From: an uncultured Rhodobiaceae bacterium
Lineage (GTDB): Bacteria > Pseudomonadota > Alphaproteobacteria > Parvibaculales > Parvibaculaceae
Length of the DNA stretch: 34,678 bases
Direction: 5' to 3'
Assembly: GCA_913057645.1 (NCBI GenBank)
Contig: CAJXOU010000033.1
Span: 1 to 34,678 of the forward strand
This document shows positions 28,259 to 34,678 of the stretch, piece by piece (position 1 is the stretch's first letter; every line of letters begins with the position of its first letter). The translations under genes were made by a program, and so were the position numbers. The notes beneath the pieces are model-generated. The model ran no database searches and had not been told where the DNA came from. It worked only from the letters and a program-made list of their open reading frames with translations.

Positions 28259-29947
28259 ATGCTGTCTCGCTGGCGCAGGGTTGCGTTTCTCATTGCGTGC
28301 GTGTCGCTCGTCATGGTCGGCATGAGCGCCGCCGCTCATGCGGACGCGCGCTGGCGCATCACCAAGGAGCGCTGGAGCGAGAGCGACGAAAAGGCATGGC
28401 AGGATTTCGTCGCCGCCCTCGGCGCGACCGATTGCTGGACCTTCGACGAGTGCATCAAGAGCCCCGCCAATCCTTATCGCCACACCGATCCGAAGACCCG
28501 CTTCTATGTCGACTGCGCCGACATGCCCTATGTGCTGCGCGCCTACTTCGCCTGGAAGAACGGCCTGCCTTTCGCCTGGCAATCGGCGATGCAATCCGCG
28601 GACGGCCCCGGCGGCGACATCCGCTATTCCGTCTACGGCAACACCGTCGTCTCCCGCGACAGCGTTCCGCGCACCGCGAACGGCGTCAACGCCATCCCCA
28701 TCCTGCACACGCTGGTGAACGTCGTCTCCACCGCCATGTTCCGCCGCAATTCGATGGCGGACGATCCCTCGATGTTCACGGACACCTATTCCCCGCGCCT
28801 CGACCGCGAGGGCATCGTTCCCGGCACCATCGCCTATGACGTGAACGGCCATGCCTCGCTCGTCTGGCGCGTCGAGTCCGGCGGCCGCATTCTCATCTTC
28901 TCCTCGCATCCGGACCATTCGCTGAGCCGAACGCATCTCGGCAAGGAATTCCTGCGCACCGGTCCGGAGCTCGGCTCCATCTTCCAGAAGTTCCGCCCCA
29001 TCGAGGTCGTCGGCGCCACGCGCGCCGCGAACGGGGCGCTGGTCGGCGGCCGCATCGTCGGCGTGCCGAACGCGGACATTCCGGATTTCTCGCTCGAACA
29101 GTATCAGGGCAACCCGCCGGGCGACCCGCATCGCTGGCGCTCGTCGTCATGGATGTCGAATGGCGAGAACCTCGACTTCTACACCTATCTCCGCTCGCGC
29201 CTCTCGGTGGGCGAACTCGAATACAGGCCCGTCGAGGAATTGCGCACGATGATGCAGTCGCTCTGCTTCGACCTGCGCTCGCGCAAGCAGGCGATCGAGA
29301 TATCGCTCGGCCGCGGCATCCAGAACATGGACCCGCCGCAGCGCCTGCCGGACAACATCTACGGCACGCATGGCGTCTGGGAGCTCTACTCCACGCCGTC
29401 CCGCGACGCGCGCCTCAAGACCGGCTTCAGGGAGATGTACGACCTCGTCGTCGAGTTCGTGAAGATGAACATGGTGGACGCGCCCCGCCTGAACTACGAG
29501 GGCGACGATCTGCCCCGCGATCTCGTCGCCGCCTACTGGGAAGAGAATGCCGCCTGCAGCGTCTCCTATGTGAACTCGGCCGGCAGCACCGTCGAACTCT
29601 CCATCGATCACGTCATCGACCGCCTCTACGACCTCTCCTTCGACCCCTATCAATGCGTCGAGCGGCGCTGGGGCGCGAAAGGCGACGAGCTCGCCACCTG
29701 CCGCGACGGCGCGGAGAAGACCCGCTGGTACGAGGCCCAGCGCTATCTGAGAAACCAGATCGACCGCACCTACGATGTCGACATGGGCTACACCGTCGAA
29801 AGCCTCGAACGCGGTCCCTGGGGCCTGCGCACGGGCAGGGGCGTGGAGGAGGGGCCGGAAGTCGATATCCGGGCATATCTGGAGGGTCTGATCGCGCGGC
29901 GCGGCGCGCCAAGGGCCGAGATTGCGAATCCGGCCCTGACCCCCTAA
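28259..29947 (+). CDS. Exported protein of unknown function, possible papain-like fold
   Basis: From ATG 28259 the product has 562 residues with a signal peptide (residues 1-28, ending SAAAHA). A longer frame from TTG 28199 would bury the signal peptide and is less likely; that TTG is part of a TTGACA that could be a -35 box. The mature protein has several cysteines (C59, C65, C86 and others), which fits a periplasmic location. C86 in [12 protein letters not shown] and H198 in [12 protein letters not shown], the latter followed by a beta-strand, resemble the Cys/His arrangement of NlpC/P60- and transglutaminase-like enzymes. That is inference from motif shape, not a recognised family. The gene lies in the segment inserted between DUF1467 and proS. 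Base use matches its neighbours. Confidence 0.75.
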   Translation: MLSRWRRVAFLIACVSLVMVGMSAAAHADARWRITKERWSESDEKAWQDFVAALGATDCWTFDECIKSPANPYRHTDPKTRFYVDCADMPYVLRAYFAWKNGLPFAWQSAMQSADGPGGDIRYSVYGNTVVSRDSVPRTANGVNAIPILHTLVNVVSTAMFRRNSMADDPSMFTDTYSPRLDREGIVPGTIAYDVNGHASLVWRVESGGRILIFSSHPDHSLSRTHLGKEFLRTGPELGSIFQKFRPIEVVGATRAANGALVGGRIVGVPNADIPDFSLEQYQGNPPGDPHRWRSSSWMSNGENLDFYTYLRSRLSVGELEYRPVEELRTMMQSLCFDLRSRKQAIEISLGRGIQNMDPPQRLPDNIYGTHGVWELYSTPSRDARLKTGFREMYDLVVEFVKMNMVDAPRLNYEGDDLPRDLVAAYWEENAACSVSYVNSAGSTVELSIDHVIDRLYDLSFDPYQCVERRWGAKGDELATCRDGAEKTRWYEAQRYLRNQIDRTYDVDMGYTVESLERGPWGLRTGRGVEEGPEVDIRAYLEGLIARRGAPRAEIANPALTP

Positions 29948-30039
29948 AACGGAGCCTGTTTTTTGAAGCTCCGGCGGCCCTCTTGGGTCCGCGCCGGGTC
30001 GCCTGCGAAACCCGCCGGGCGGCCGTTCTCAGGGTCATC

Positions 30040-31359
30040 ATGCGCCTTTCCAGATATTTCCTGCCCACCCTCAAGGAAAACCCCGCCGAGGCGCAGATCG
30101 TCTCTCACCGCCTGATGCTGCGGGCAGGGCTGGTCCGTCAGACCGCCGCCGGCATCTATGCCTGGCTGCCGCTCGGCCTCGCGGTCCTGCGCAACATCGA
30201 GAAGATCGTCCGCGAGGAGCAGGCGAGGGCGGGCGCCATTGAGCTCCTGATGCCGACGATCCAGTCCGCCGACCTCTGGCGCCAGTCCGGCCGCTTCGAC
30301 GCCTACGGACCCGAGATGCTCCGCATCGTCGACCGTCACGAGCGCGACATGCTCTATGGCCCCACCAACGAGGAGATGATCACCGAGATCTTCAAGGGCG
30401 CCGTGAAGTCCTATCGCGACCTGCCGCGCAATCTCTTCCACATCCAGTGGAAGTTCCGCGACGAGATCCGCCCCCGCTTCGGCGTCATGCGTGGCCGCGA
30501 ATTCCTGATGAAGGACGGCTATTCCTTCGACCTCGACGTCGAAAGCGCCCGCCGCGCCTACCGCAAGATGTTCGTCTCCTATCTGCGCACCTTCGACCGG
30601 CTCGGCCTCCGTGCGATCCCGATGGCCGCCGACACCGGCCCCATCGGCGGCGACATGAGCCACGAATTCATCATCCTCGCCGAGACCGGCGAGAGCGCGG
30701 TCTTTTGCCACCGCGACCTCGTCGACATGCCCGTCCCCGGCGACGACATCGACTATGACGGCGACCTCGAACCCGTCATCCGCGCCCGCACCGAGCTCTA
30801 CGCCGCGACCGACGAGAAGCACGACCCCGCCGCCTTCGAAGCCGTCCCCGAGGACAAGCGCCTGTCGGCCCGCGGCATCGAGGTCGGCCACATCTTCTTC
30901 TTCGGCACGAAATATTCGGCCGCCATGGGCTGTGTCGTGTCCGGTCCCGACGGCAGGGACACGCCCCTTCAGATGGGCTCCTACGGCATCGGCGTCGCGC
31001 GCCTCGTCGGCGGCATCATCGAGGCGAGCCATGACGATGCGGGCATCATCTGGCCGGACGCCGTCGCGCCCTTCAAGGTCGGTCTCGTGAATTTGAAGAG
31101 TGGTGATGCCGAAACCGACGCCGCCTGCGCTACGCTCTACGACAAGCTGCAGGCCGCCGGCGTCACCGTCCTCTACGACGACACGGATGAGCGCGCGGGC
31201 GCCAAGTTCTCGACCATGGACCTGATCGGCCTGCCCTGGCAGCTCGTCGTCGGCCCGCGCGGCCTCAAGTCCGGCGTTGTCGAACTGAAGCGCCGCGCCA
31301 CCGGCGAAAAGGAAGAACTCTCGCCCGAAGCCGCCCTCGCGAAGATTTCAGGAAACTGA
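30040..31359 (+). CDS. proS: Prolyl-tRNA synthetase (short alphaproteobacterial type)
   Basis: This class II enzyme charges tRNA-Pro. From ATG 30040 ([13 protein letters not shown]) it has 439 residues. It lacks the internal editing (INS) domain of the long bacterial form, as is usual in alphaproteobacteria. Class II features are visible: the [11 protein letters not shown] motif, the [21 protein letters not shown] segment and the C-terminal [10 protein letters not shown]. The open frame runs back to 29149 in another phase of the upstream gene; that part is not proS. The ribosome-binding site is weak (CAGGG). Without the editing domain, mischarged Ala-tRNA-Pro would need a separate deacylase, which is not in this window. 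Confidence 0.96.
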   Translation: MRLSRYFLPTLKENPAEAQIVSHRLMLRAGLVRQTAAGIYAWLPLGLAVLRNIEKIVREEQARAGAIELLMPTIQSADLWRQSGRFDAYGPEMLRIVDRHERDMLYGPTNEEMITEIFKGAVKSYRDLPRNLFHIQWKFRDEIRPRFGVMRGREFLMKDGYSFDLDVESARRAYRKMFVSYLRTFDRLGLRAIPMAADTGPIGGDMSHEFIILAETGESAVFCHRDLVDMPVPGDDIDYDGDLEPVIRARTELYAATDEKHDPAAFEAVPEDKRLSARGIEVGHIFFFGTKYSAAMGCVVSGPDGRDTPLQMGSYGIGVARLVGGIIEASHDDAGIIWPDAVAPFKVGLVNLKSGDAETDAACATLYDKLQAAGVTVLYDDTDERAGAKFSTMDLIGLPWQLVVGPRGLKSGVVELKRRATGEKEELSPEAALAKISGN

Positions 31360-31419
31360 ACGGTAATCGAAGTCGAAACGAGGTAATCGCATGCAATCGG
31401 CGAAACTCTCCATCGAAAT

Positions 31420-31475
31420 CACCCTCCCCCTGTGGGAGGGTCTGAAAATCCGCCAGGATTTTTAGGGGAGGGGTG
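31420..31475. repeat. Palindromic repeat, copy 1 (proS-lolC gap)
   Basis: ACCCTCCC (31421-31428) pairs with GGGAGGGT (31434-31441), followed by a second perfect hairpin AAAATCC-GCCA-GGATTTT (31445-31462) and then GGGGAGGGGTG. Copy 2 is the same element in reverse orientation. Confidence 0.75.
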
Positions 31476-31515
31476 AGCGGAGAATCGAGGAGGAGCCATA
31501 TGACGCGTGCGGAGG

Positions 31516-31579
31516 CCCCCTCCCCGAAATTTACTTCGCTGACGCTCGCAAATTTCGACCCTCCCACGGGGGGAGGGTG
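31516..31579. repeat. Palindromic repeat, copy 2 (inverted)
   Basis: Read on the minus strand it starts CACCCTCCCC and matches copy 1 through GTGGGAGGGTC before diverging in the middle hairpin, where CGAAATTT pairs with AAATTTCG. The outer hairpin ACCCTCCC/GGGAGGGT (31558-31578) is perfect. The two copies face each other across 40 bases. The 259-base gap between proS and lolC otherwise holds only a short direct repeat, GGTAATCG at 31362 and 31382. Confidence 0.75.
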
Positions 31580-31618
31580 TTGCCCCGAAGTCGACATGGC
31601 GACAACACAGGACAGAAA

Positions 31619-32908
31619 ATGACTGACGTCGCTCATCCTCGCGCAAAATCCACCGGACGCTCGCGCGCCTTCGGTGCCTTCGAATGGCTCCTCGCGATGC
31701 GCTATCTCCGTTCGCGCCGCCGCGAGGGCATCGTCTCCGTCATCGCGGGCATCTCCTTCGCGGGCATCATGCTCGGCGTCGCCACGCTCATCATCGTCAT
31801 GTCGGTGATGAACGGTTTCCGCACCGAACTCCTTTCGCGCATCCTCGGCGTCAACGGCCACATGTTCGTGCAGGGCGTCGGCACCAACATCATGGACTAC
31901 GACACCATTGCCGCCCGCATCGCGGACGTGCCGGGCGTCGTCTCCGTCGCGCCGCTGGTCGACGGTCAGGTCATGGTGCAGAGCGCGCGCAGCGCGGGCG
32001 GCGCGCTGGTCCGCGGCATGCGCGAGGCCGACCTGAAGAACCTTTCGATCGTCGCGGAGAGCGTCACCGCGGGTTCGCTCGACGGGCTCGACGAGGGCGG
32101 CGTCGCCGTCGGCTCGCGCCTCGCCATGAGCCTCGGCCTCACCGTCGGCGACAACATCACGCTGCTTTCCCCGAAAGGCGCGATCACCCCCTTCGGCACC
32201 GCGCCAAAGGTCGGCTCCTTTCCGATCCGCGCCATCTTCGAACTCGGCATGTCGGAATACGATGCGAGCTTCGTCTTCATGTCGCTGGACGAGGCGCGCG
32301 CCTTCTTCCGTACCTATGAAGGCGTCAGCGCGCTGGAAATCCGCCTCGCCAATCCCGACCGCGTGAACGATTTCGTGAAGCCCATCTCCATCGCCGCCGG
32401 TCCCTGCTGCACCACGTCGACATGGCAGCAGCGCAACGAGAGTTTCTTCTCCGCGCTCCAGGTCGAGCGCAACGTCATGTTCCTGATCCTGACGCTCATC
32501 CTCATCGTCGCCTCGCTCAACATCATCTCCGGCCTCGTCATGCTGGTGAAGGACAAGGGCAGGGACATCGCGGTCCTGCGCACCATGGGCGCAACGCGCG
32601 GCGCCGTCATGCGCGCCTTCTTTATTTCCGGCGCATCGATCGGCGTTGTCGGCACGCTGGCGGGTTTCCTGCTCGGCCTCGTCTTCTGCCTCAACATCGA
32701 GAGCCTGCGCCAGTTCCTTTCGAACCTGTCGGGCACCGAACTCTTTTCGCCCGAAGTCTATTTCCTGAGCCGGATGCCGGCGGAGGTCGATCCCGGCGAA
32801 GTCACCGCCGTCGTCCTCATGGCGCTCTTCCTTTCCTTCGCGGCCACGCTCTATCCCGCCTGGCGCGCCGCCTCGCTCGATCCGGTGGAGGCGCTGCGCT
32901 ATGAGTGA
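31619..32908 (+). CDS. lolC: Lipoprotein-releasing ABC transporter permease (LolC/E family)
   Basis: This inner-membrane permease extracts lipoproteins from the inner membrane and passes them to LolA. The 429 residues have one N-terminal helix ([20 protein letters not shown]), a large periplasmic domain and three C-terminal helices, the LolC/E topology. The start at 31619 follows CAGGAC. Only one permease gene is present and lolD follows with an 8-base overlap. Many alphaproteobacteria have a single permease of this kind (LolF-type) that should act as a homodimer with LolD; whether another copy exists elsewhere cannot be seen. Confidence 0.94.
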   Translation: MTDVAHPRAKSTGRSRAFGAFEWLLAMRYLRSRRREGIVSVIAGISFAGIMLGVATLIIVMSVMNGFRTELLSRILGVNGHMFVQGVGTNIMDYDTIAARIADVPGVVSVAPLVDGQVMVQSARSAGGALVRGMREADLKNLSIVAESVTAGSLDGLDEGGVAVGSRLAMSLGLTVGDNITLLSPKGAITPFGTAPKVGSFPIRAIFELGMSEYDASFVFMSLDEARAFFRTYEGVSALEIRLANPDRVNDFVKPISIAAGPCCTTSTWQQRNESFFSALQVERNVMFLILTLILIVASLNIISGLVMLVKDKGRDIAVLRTMGATRGAVMRAFFISGASIGVVGTLAGFLLGLVFCLNIESLRQFLSNLSGTELFSPEVYFLSRMPAEVDPGEVTAVVLMALFLSFAATLYPAWRAASLDPVEALRYE

Positions 32909-33629
32909 TCCGATGACGGACGAAGCGCCGGTGCTCTCGCTCCGCGGAATCACCCGCACCTACAGGCAGGGTGCCGAGGCGCTGCACATCTTCGCGGGCG
33001 CGGACCTCGACATCTGGCGCGGCCAGATTGTTGCGCTTGTCGGTCCCTCCGGTTCCGGCAAGTCCTCGCTGCTGCACATCGCGGGCCTCCTCGAAGCGCC
33101 GAACGAGGGCGAGGTCTGGATCGGCGGCCGCGATTGCGTCTCGCTTTCCGACACGCGGCGCACGGCGGTCCGCCGCGGCGATGTCGGCTTCGTCTACCAG
33201 TTCCACAACCTGCTGCCTGAATTCTCCGCCGTCGAAAACGTCATCCTGCCGCAGATGATCGCGGGCGTGCCGCGCAAGCAGGCGCGCGTCTTCGCGATGG
33301 ACCTCCTCGGGCGCATGGGCCTCGCCGATCGCGCCGAGCATCGCCCGGCGGAATTGTCGGGCGGCGAGCAGCAGCGCGTCGCCATCGCCCGCGCCCTCGC
33401 CAACCGGCCCGGCATCCTCTTCGCCGACGAACCGACCGGCAATCTCGACCCGAAGACCTCGCGCATGGTCTTCGCCGAACTCCTCAACATCTGCCGCTCG
33501 CAAGGCGTCGCCGCCCTGATCGCGACCCACAACCTCGACCTCGCCAGCCACATGGACCGCGTCGTCCTCCTCCACGAAGGCAAGCTCCACGAAGGCACCG
33601 ACATAGCCGCCGAGTACCAGAGCCTTTGA
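32901..33629 (+). CDS. lolD: Lipoprotein-releasing ABC transporter ATPase LolD
   Basis: LolD is the ATPase that powers lipoprotein release with the permease encoded just upstream. The 242 residues carry Walker A GPSGSGKS (48-55), the signature LSGGEQQR (from about 152), Walker [13 protein letters not shown] and the H-loop [11 protein letters not shown] 32901 overlaps the end of lolC by eight bases; a second ATG at 32913 is possible. In many alphaproteobacteria dnaE comes next; here a DUF411 gene does. Confidence 0.96.
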   Translation: MSDPMTDEAPVLSLRGITRTYRQGAEALHIFAGADLDIWRGQIVALVGPSGSGKSSLLHIAGLLEAPNEGEVWIGGRDCVSLSDTRRTAVRRGDVGFVYQFHNLLPEFSAVENVILPQMIAGVPRKQARVFAMDLLGRMGLADRAEHRPAELSGGEQQRVAIARALANRPGILFADEPTGNLDPKTSRMVFAELLNICRSQGVAALIATHNLDLASHMDRVVLLHEGKLHEGTDIAAEYQSL

Positions 33630-33647
33630 TCTTCAAATAAGCATCTC

Positions 33648-33667
33648 ACCCCGGCGAAAGCCGGGGT
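33648..33667. repeat. Short palindrome after lolD
   Basis: ACCCCGGC (33648-33655), a GAAA tetraloop and GCCGGGGT (33660-33667) form a perfect eight-pair hairpin. It has no T-run on either side, so it is a repeat-type palindrome, not a canonical terminator, though it could protect the lolD message. Confidence 0.6.
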
Positions 33668-33708
33668 CCATGGGCGGTGCGGCAAATGGCGTTGCATCCA
33701 CCTTGCCC

Positions 33709-33737
33709 TTGCGCTTCCCCCCACTGGAAGGTCTATC
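33709..33737 (+). promoter_or_regulatory. Candidate promoter of the DUF411 gene
   Basis: TTGCGC (33709-33714), a 17-base spacer and TCTATC (33732-33737) lie 24 bases before the start codon. The match is moderate. Confidence 0.3.
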
Positions 33738-33761
33738 CTTCAGCCAGACAGGAGGCCGCCC

Positions 33762-34223
33762 ATGAACCCCATCTCCCGCCGCACCTTCATCCTCGCCGCA
33801 GGTGCCGCCCTCTTGAGCGCGACCGGCCTCCCGGCCCACGCCTCCGGCGAAACCCTCGAACTCTGGAAAACGCCGTGGTGCGGCTGCTGCACCGCCTGGG
33901 TGGACCACATGCGCGCGGCGGGCTTCGAGGTCCGCGTCACCGAACTGGAAGACCTTGAGCCCGTGAAGACCCGCCTCGGCGTCACGCCGGAGCTTGCCTC
34001 CTGCCACACCGGCTTGATCGGCGGCTATGTGATTGAAGGCCACGTCCCCGCCGCCGACGTCGCGCGTCTCCTGAAGGAAAAGCCGCAAGCAACCGGCCTC
34101 GCCGTCCCGGGCATGCCCATCGGCTCCCCCGGCATGGAAATGGGCGACCGCAAAGACGCCTACGACGTGCTGCTGTTCGATGAAAATGGCACCGAGGTAT
34201 TCAGCCATCATCCGGGGAATTAA
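33762..34223 (+). CDS. DUF411 domain protein, Tat-exported, probable metal binder
   Basis: The 153-residue protein has a twin-arginine signal (SRRTFILAA, Arg6-Arg7) probably cut after AHA at residue 27. The mature part has a CxCC motif (WCGCC, C40, C42 and C43) and a second Cys-His pair (ASCHTG, C81-H82), both typical of DUF411 proteins, which occur with copper-resistance genes. Binding of copper or a similar metal in the periplasm is an inference; no copper genes are nearby. AGGAGG six bases before the ATG is a perfect ribosome-binding site. Confidence 0.9.
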   Translation: MNPISRRTFILAAGAALLSATGLPAHASGETLELWKTPWCGCCTAWVDHMRAAGFEVRVTELEDLEPVKTRLGVTPELASCHTGLIGGYVIEGHVPAADVARLLKEKPQATGLAVPGMPIGSPGMEMGDRKDAYDVLLFDENGTEVFSHHPGN

Positions 34224-34225
34224 AC

Positions 34226-34351
34226 AGCTGCGAGCGGCTAGCTACGAGTCGCGAGCAAGGACTGCGCTCAGTATGTGCCCACGCCTCCTGATCCCGGTCT
34301 ATGCTTTTCTTTTTGCTTCTTCTGGCAGCTCGCAGCTAGTCGCTCGTGGCT
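34226..34351. repeat. Inverted repeat pair after the DUF411 gene
   Basis: AGCTGCGAGCGGCTAGC... at 34226-34248 and its imperfect reverse complement at 34329-34351 match at 19 of 23 positions, 80 bases apart. The space between is T-rich and has no gene. The arms are built from repeated AGC/CGA/GCT units. Confidence 0.55.
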
Positions 34352-34415
34352 ATCTATCTTCAACCTGTCATGGCAACCCGCTAAAGTGTCTGCTTTGCGC
34401 GTAACGAGACCCTGA

Positions 34416-34589
34416 ATGCTTCCCTTCCACGACTGGCTGTTGCTGGCCAGCATCTGTGCCCTGGGGGCCATGGCCCCCCGGGCCCCGACCCTGGCCAGCA
34501 ACACCCACGCGTCGCAGCGCTGCCATCAGAGCATCGCCACGCACCACGTCCCCCCCTTACCGGTGTGCCATCACAATCGTCAGCAGTAG
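34416..34589 (+). pseudogene. Possible damaged 5' end of a LysE-family exporter gene
   Basis: The 57-codon frame starts MLPFHDWLLLASICALGAMAP, close in shape to the first helix and GAMSPGPSLAVV-type motif of LysE/RhtB amino-acid exporters. Here the motif reads MAPRAPTLA, and after about residue 43 the frame becomes His/Gln-rich and stops at 34587. NT.AS.R..Q.IAT in the middle may be the next part of the family pattern. It could be a decayed gene, or a real gene with sequence errors near the end of the assembled piece. I see no other gene in 34590-34678. Confidence 0.3.
34438..34503. repeat. Near-perfect 66-bp palindrome
   Basis: TGTTGCTGGCCAG (34438-34450) and CTGGCCAGCAACA (34491-34503) are perfect inverted 13-mers, and GGGGGCCATGGCCCCC (34463-34478) is a perfect 16-bp palindrome with exactly the same centre. 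In total 28 of 33 positions pair. Weaker pairing continues outward to about 34418-34523. It lies inside the LysE-like fragment. Confidence 0.75.
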
Positions 34590-34678
34590 AGTCAAGAGTA
34601 CCCACCAGGACCGTGCCAAGAGCAGCACAACACCAAGCATAGTCCGCAGCATGGCGCAAGGCGCCCATACAGCCGCAC

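Noticed and set aside
29149-30039. N-terminal extension of proS to 736 residues
   Set aside because: It overlaps the exported-protein gene in another phase and is Arg-rich; the family start is [13 protein letters not shown] at 30040.
33648-33667. Palindrome after lolD as a terminator
   Set aside because: The stem is perfect but there is no T-run on either strand; recorded as a repeat instead.

Overview
The window looks like chromosomal DNA of a GC-rich alphaproteobacterium. Three things point there: the gene order clpP-clpX-lon-hup followed by a 14-gene nuo operon and then birA-rnj-mce-DUF1467, the short (439-residue) prolyl-tRNA synthetase next to lolC/lolD, and several palindromic intergenic repeats of alphaproteobacterial type. 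A Parvibaculum-like or rhizobial relative is a guess from gene order, not something the sequence proves.

Layout. 1-372 is the 3' end of a small, probably lipoprotein-like gene cut by the window edge. 413-6084 is the protein quality-control block: clpP, clpX, lon and then the nucleoid protein gene hup. clpP and lon each carry a near-identical RpoH-type heat-shock promoter candidate, and lon and hup end in clear intrinsic terminators. 6104-7381 (minus) is an MFS transporter. 7472-7974 holds tRNA-Val(UAC) and tRNA-Asp(GUC), each with its own promoter candidate sharing the same -10 hexamer, separated by a duplicated REP-like sequence. 8104-22557 is a complete, uninterrupted nuoABCDEFGHIJKLMN operon for NADH:quinone oxidoreductase (complex I). 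It is followed by birA, an RNase J gene, a methylmalonyl-CoA epimerase gene and a small DUF1467 membrane protein gene.

25801-29947 separates this block from proS-lolC-lolD. It contains a 102-bp palindromic repeat, a strongly supported but unrecognised minus-strand small RNA (promoter at 26123-26151, terminator at 25975-26009), a purine-type NCS2 permease gene whose open frame runs back into a second palindromic repeat, and two genes for exported proteins of unknown function. proS (30040-31359) and lolC-lolD (31619-33629) are separated by two inverted copies of a third repeat family. A Tat-exported DUF411 protein follows.

The last 455 bases (34224-34678) hold no intact gene. They contain a 23-bp inverted repeat pair and a striking near-perfect 66-bp palindrome lying inside what resembles the damaged 5' end of a LysE-family exporter gene. 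This may be a decayed insertion or a poor-quality sequence end.

Most of the window is ordinary core genome. The item most likely to be undescribed is the small RNA at 25975-26116. The exported protein at 28259-29947 and the terminal palindrome come next.
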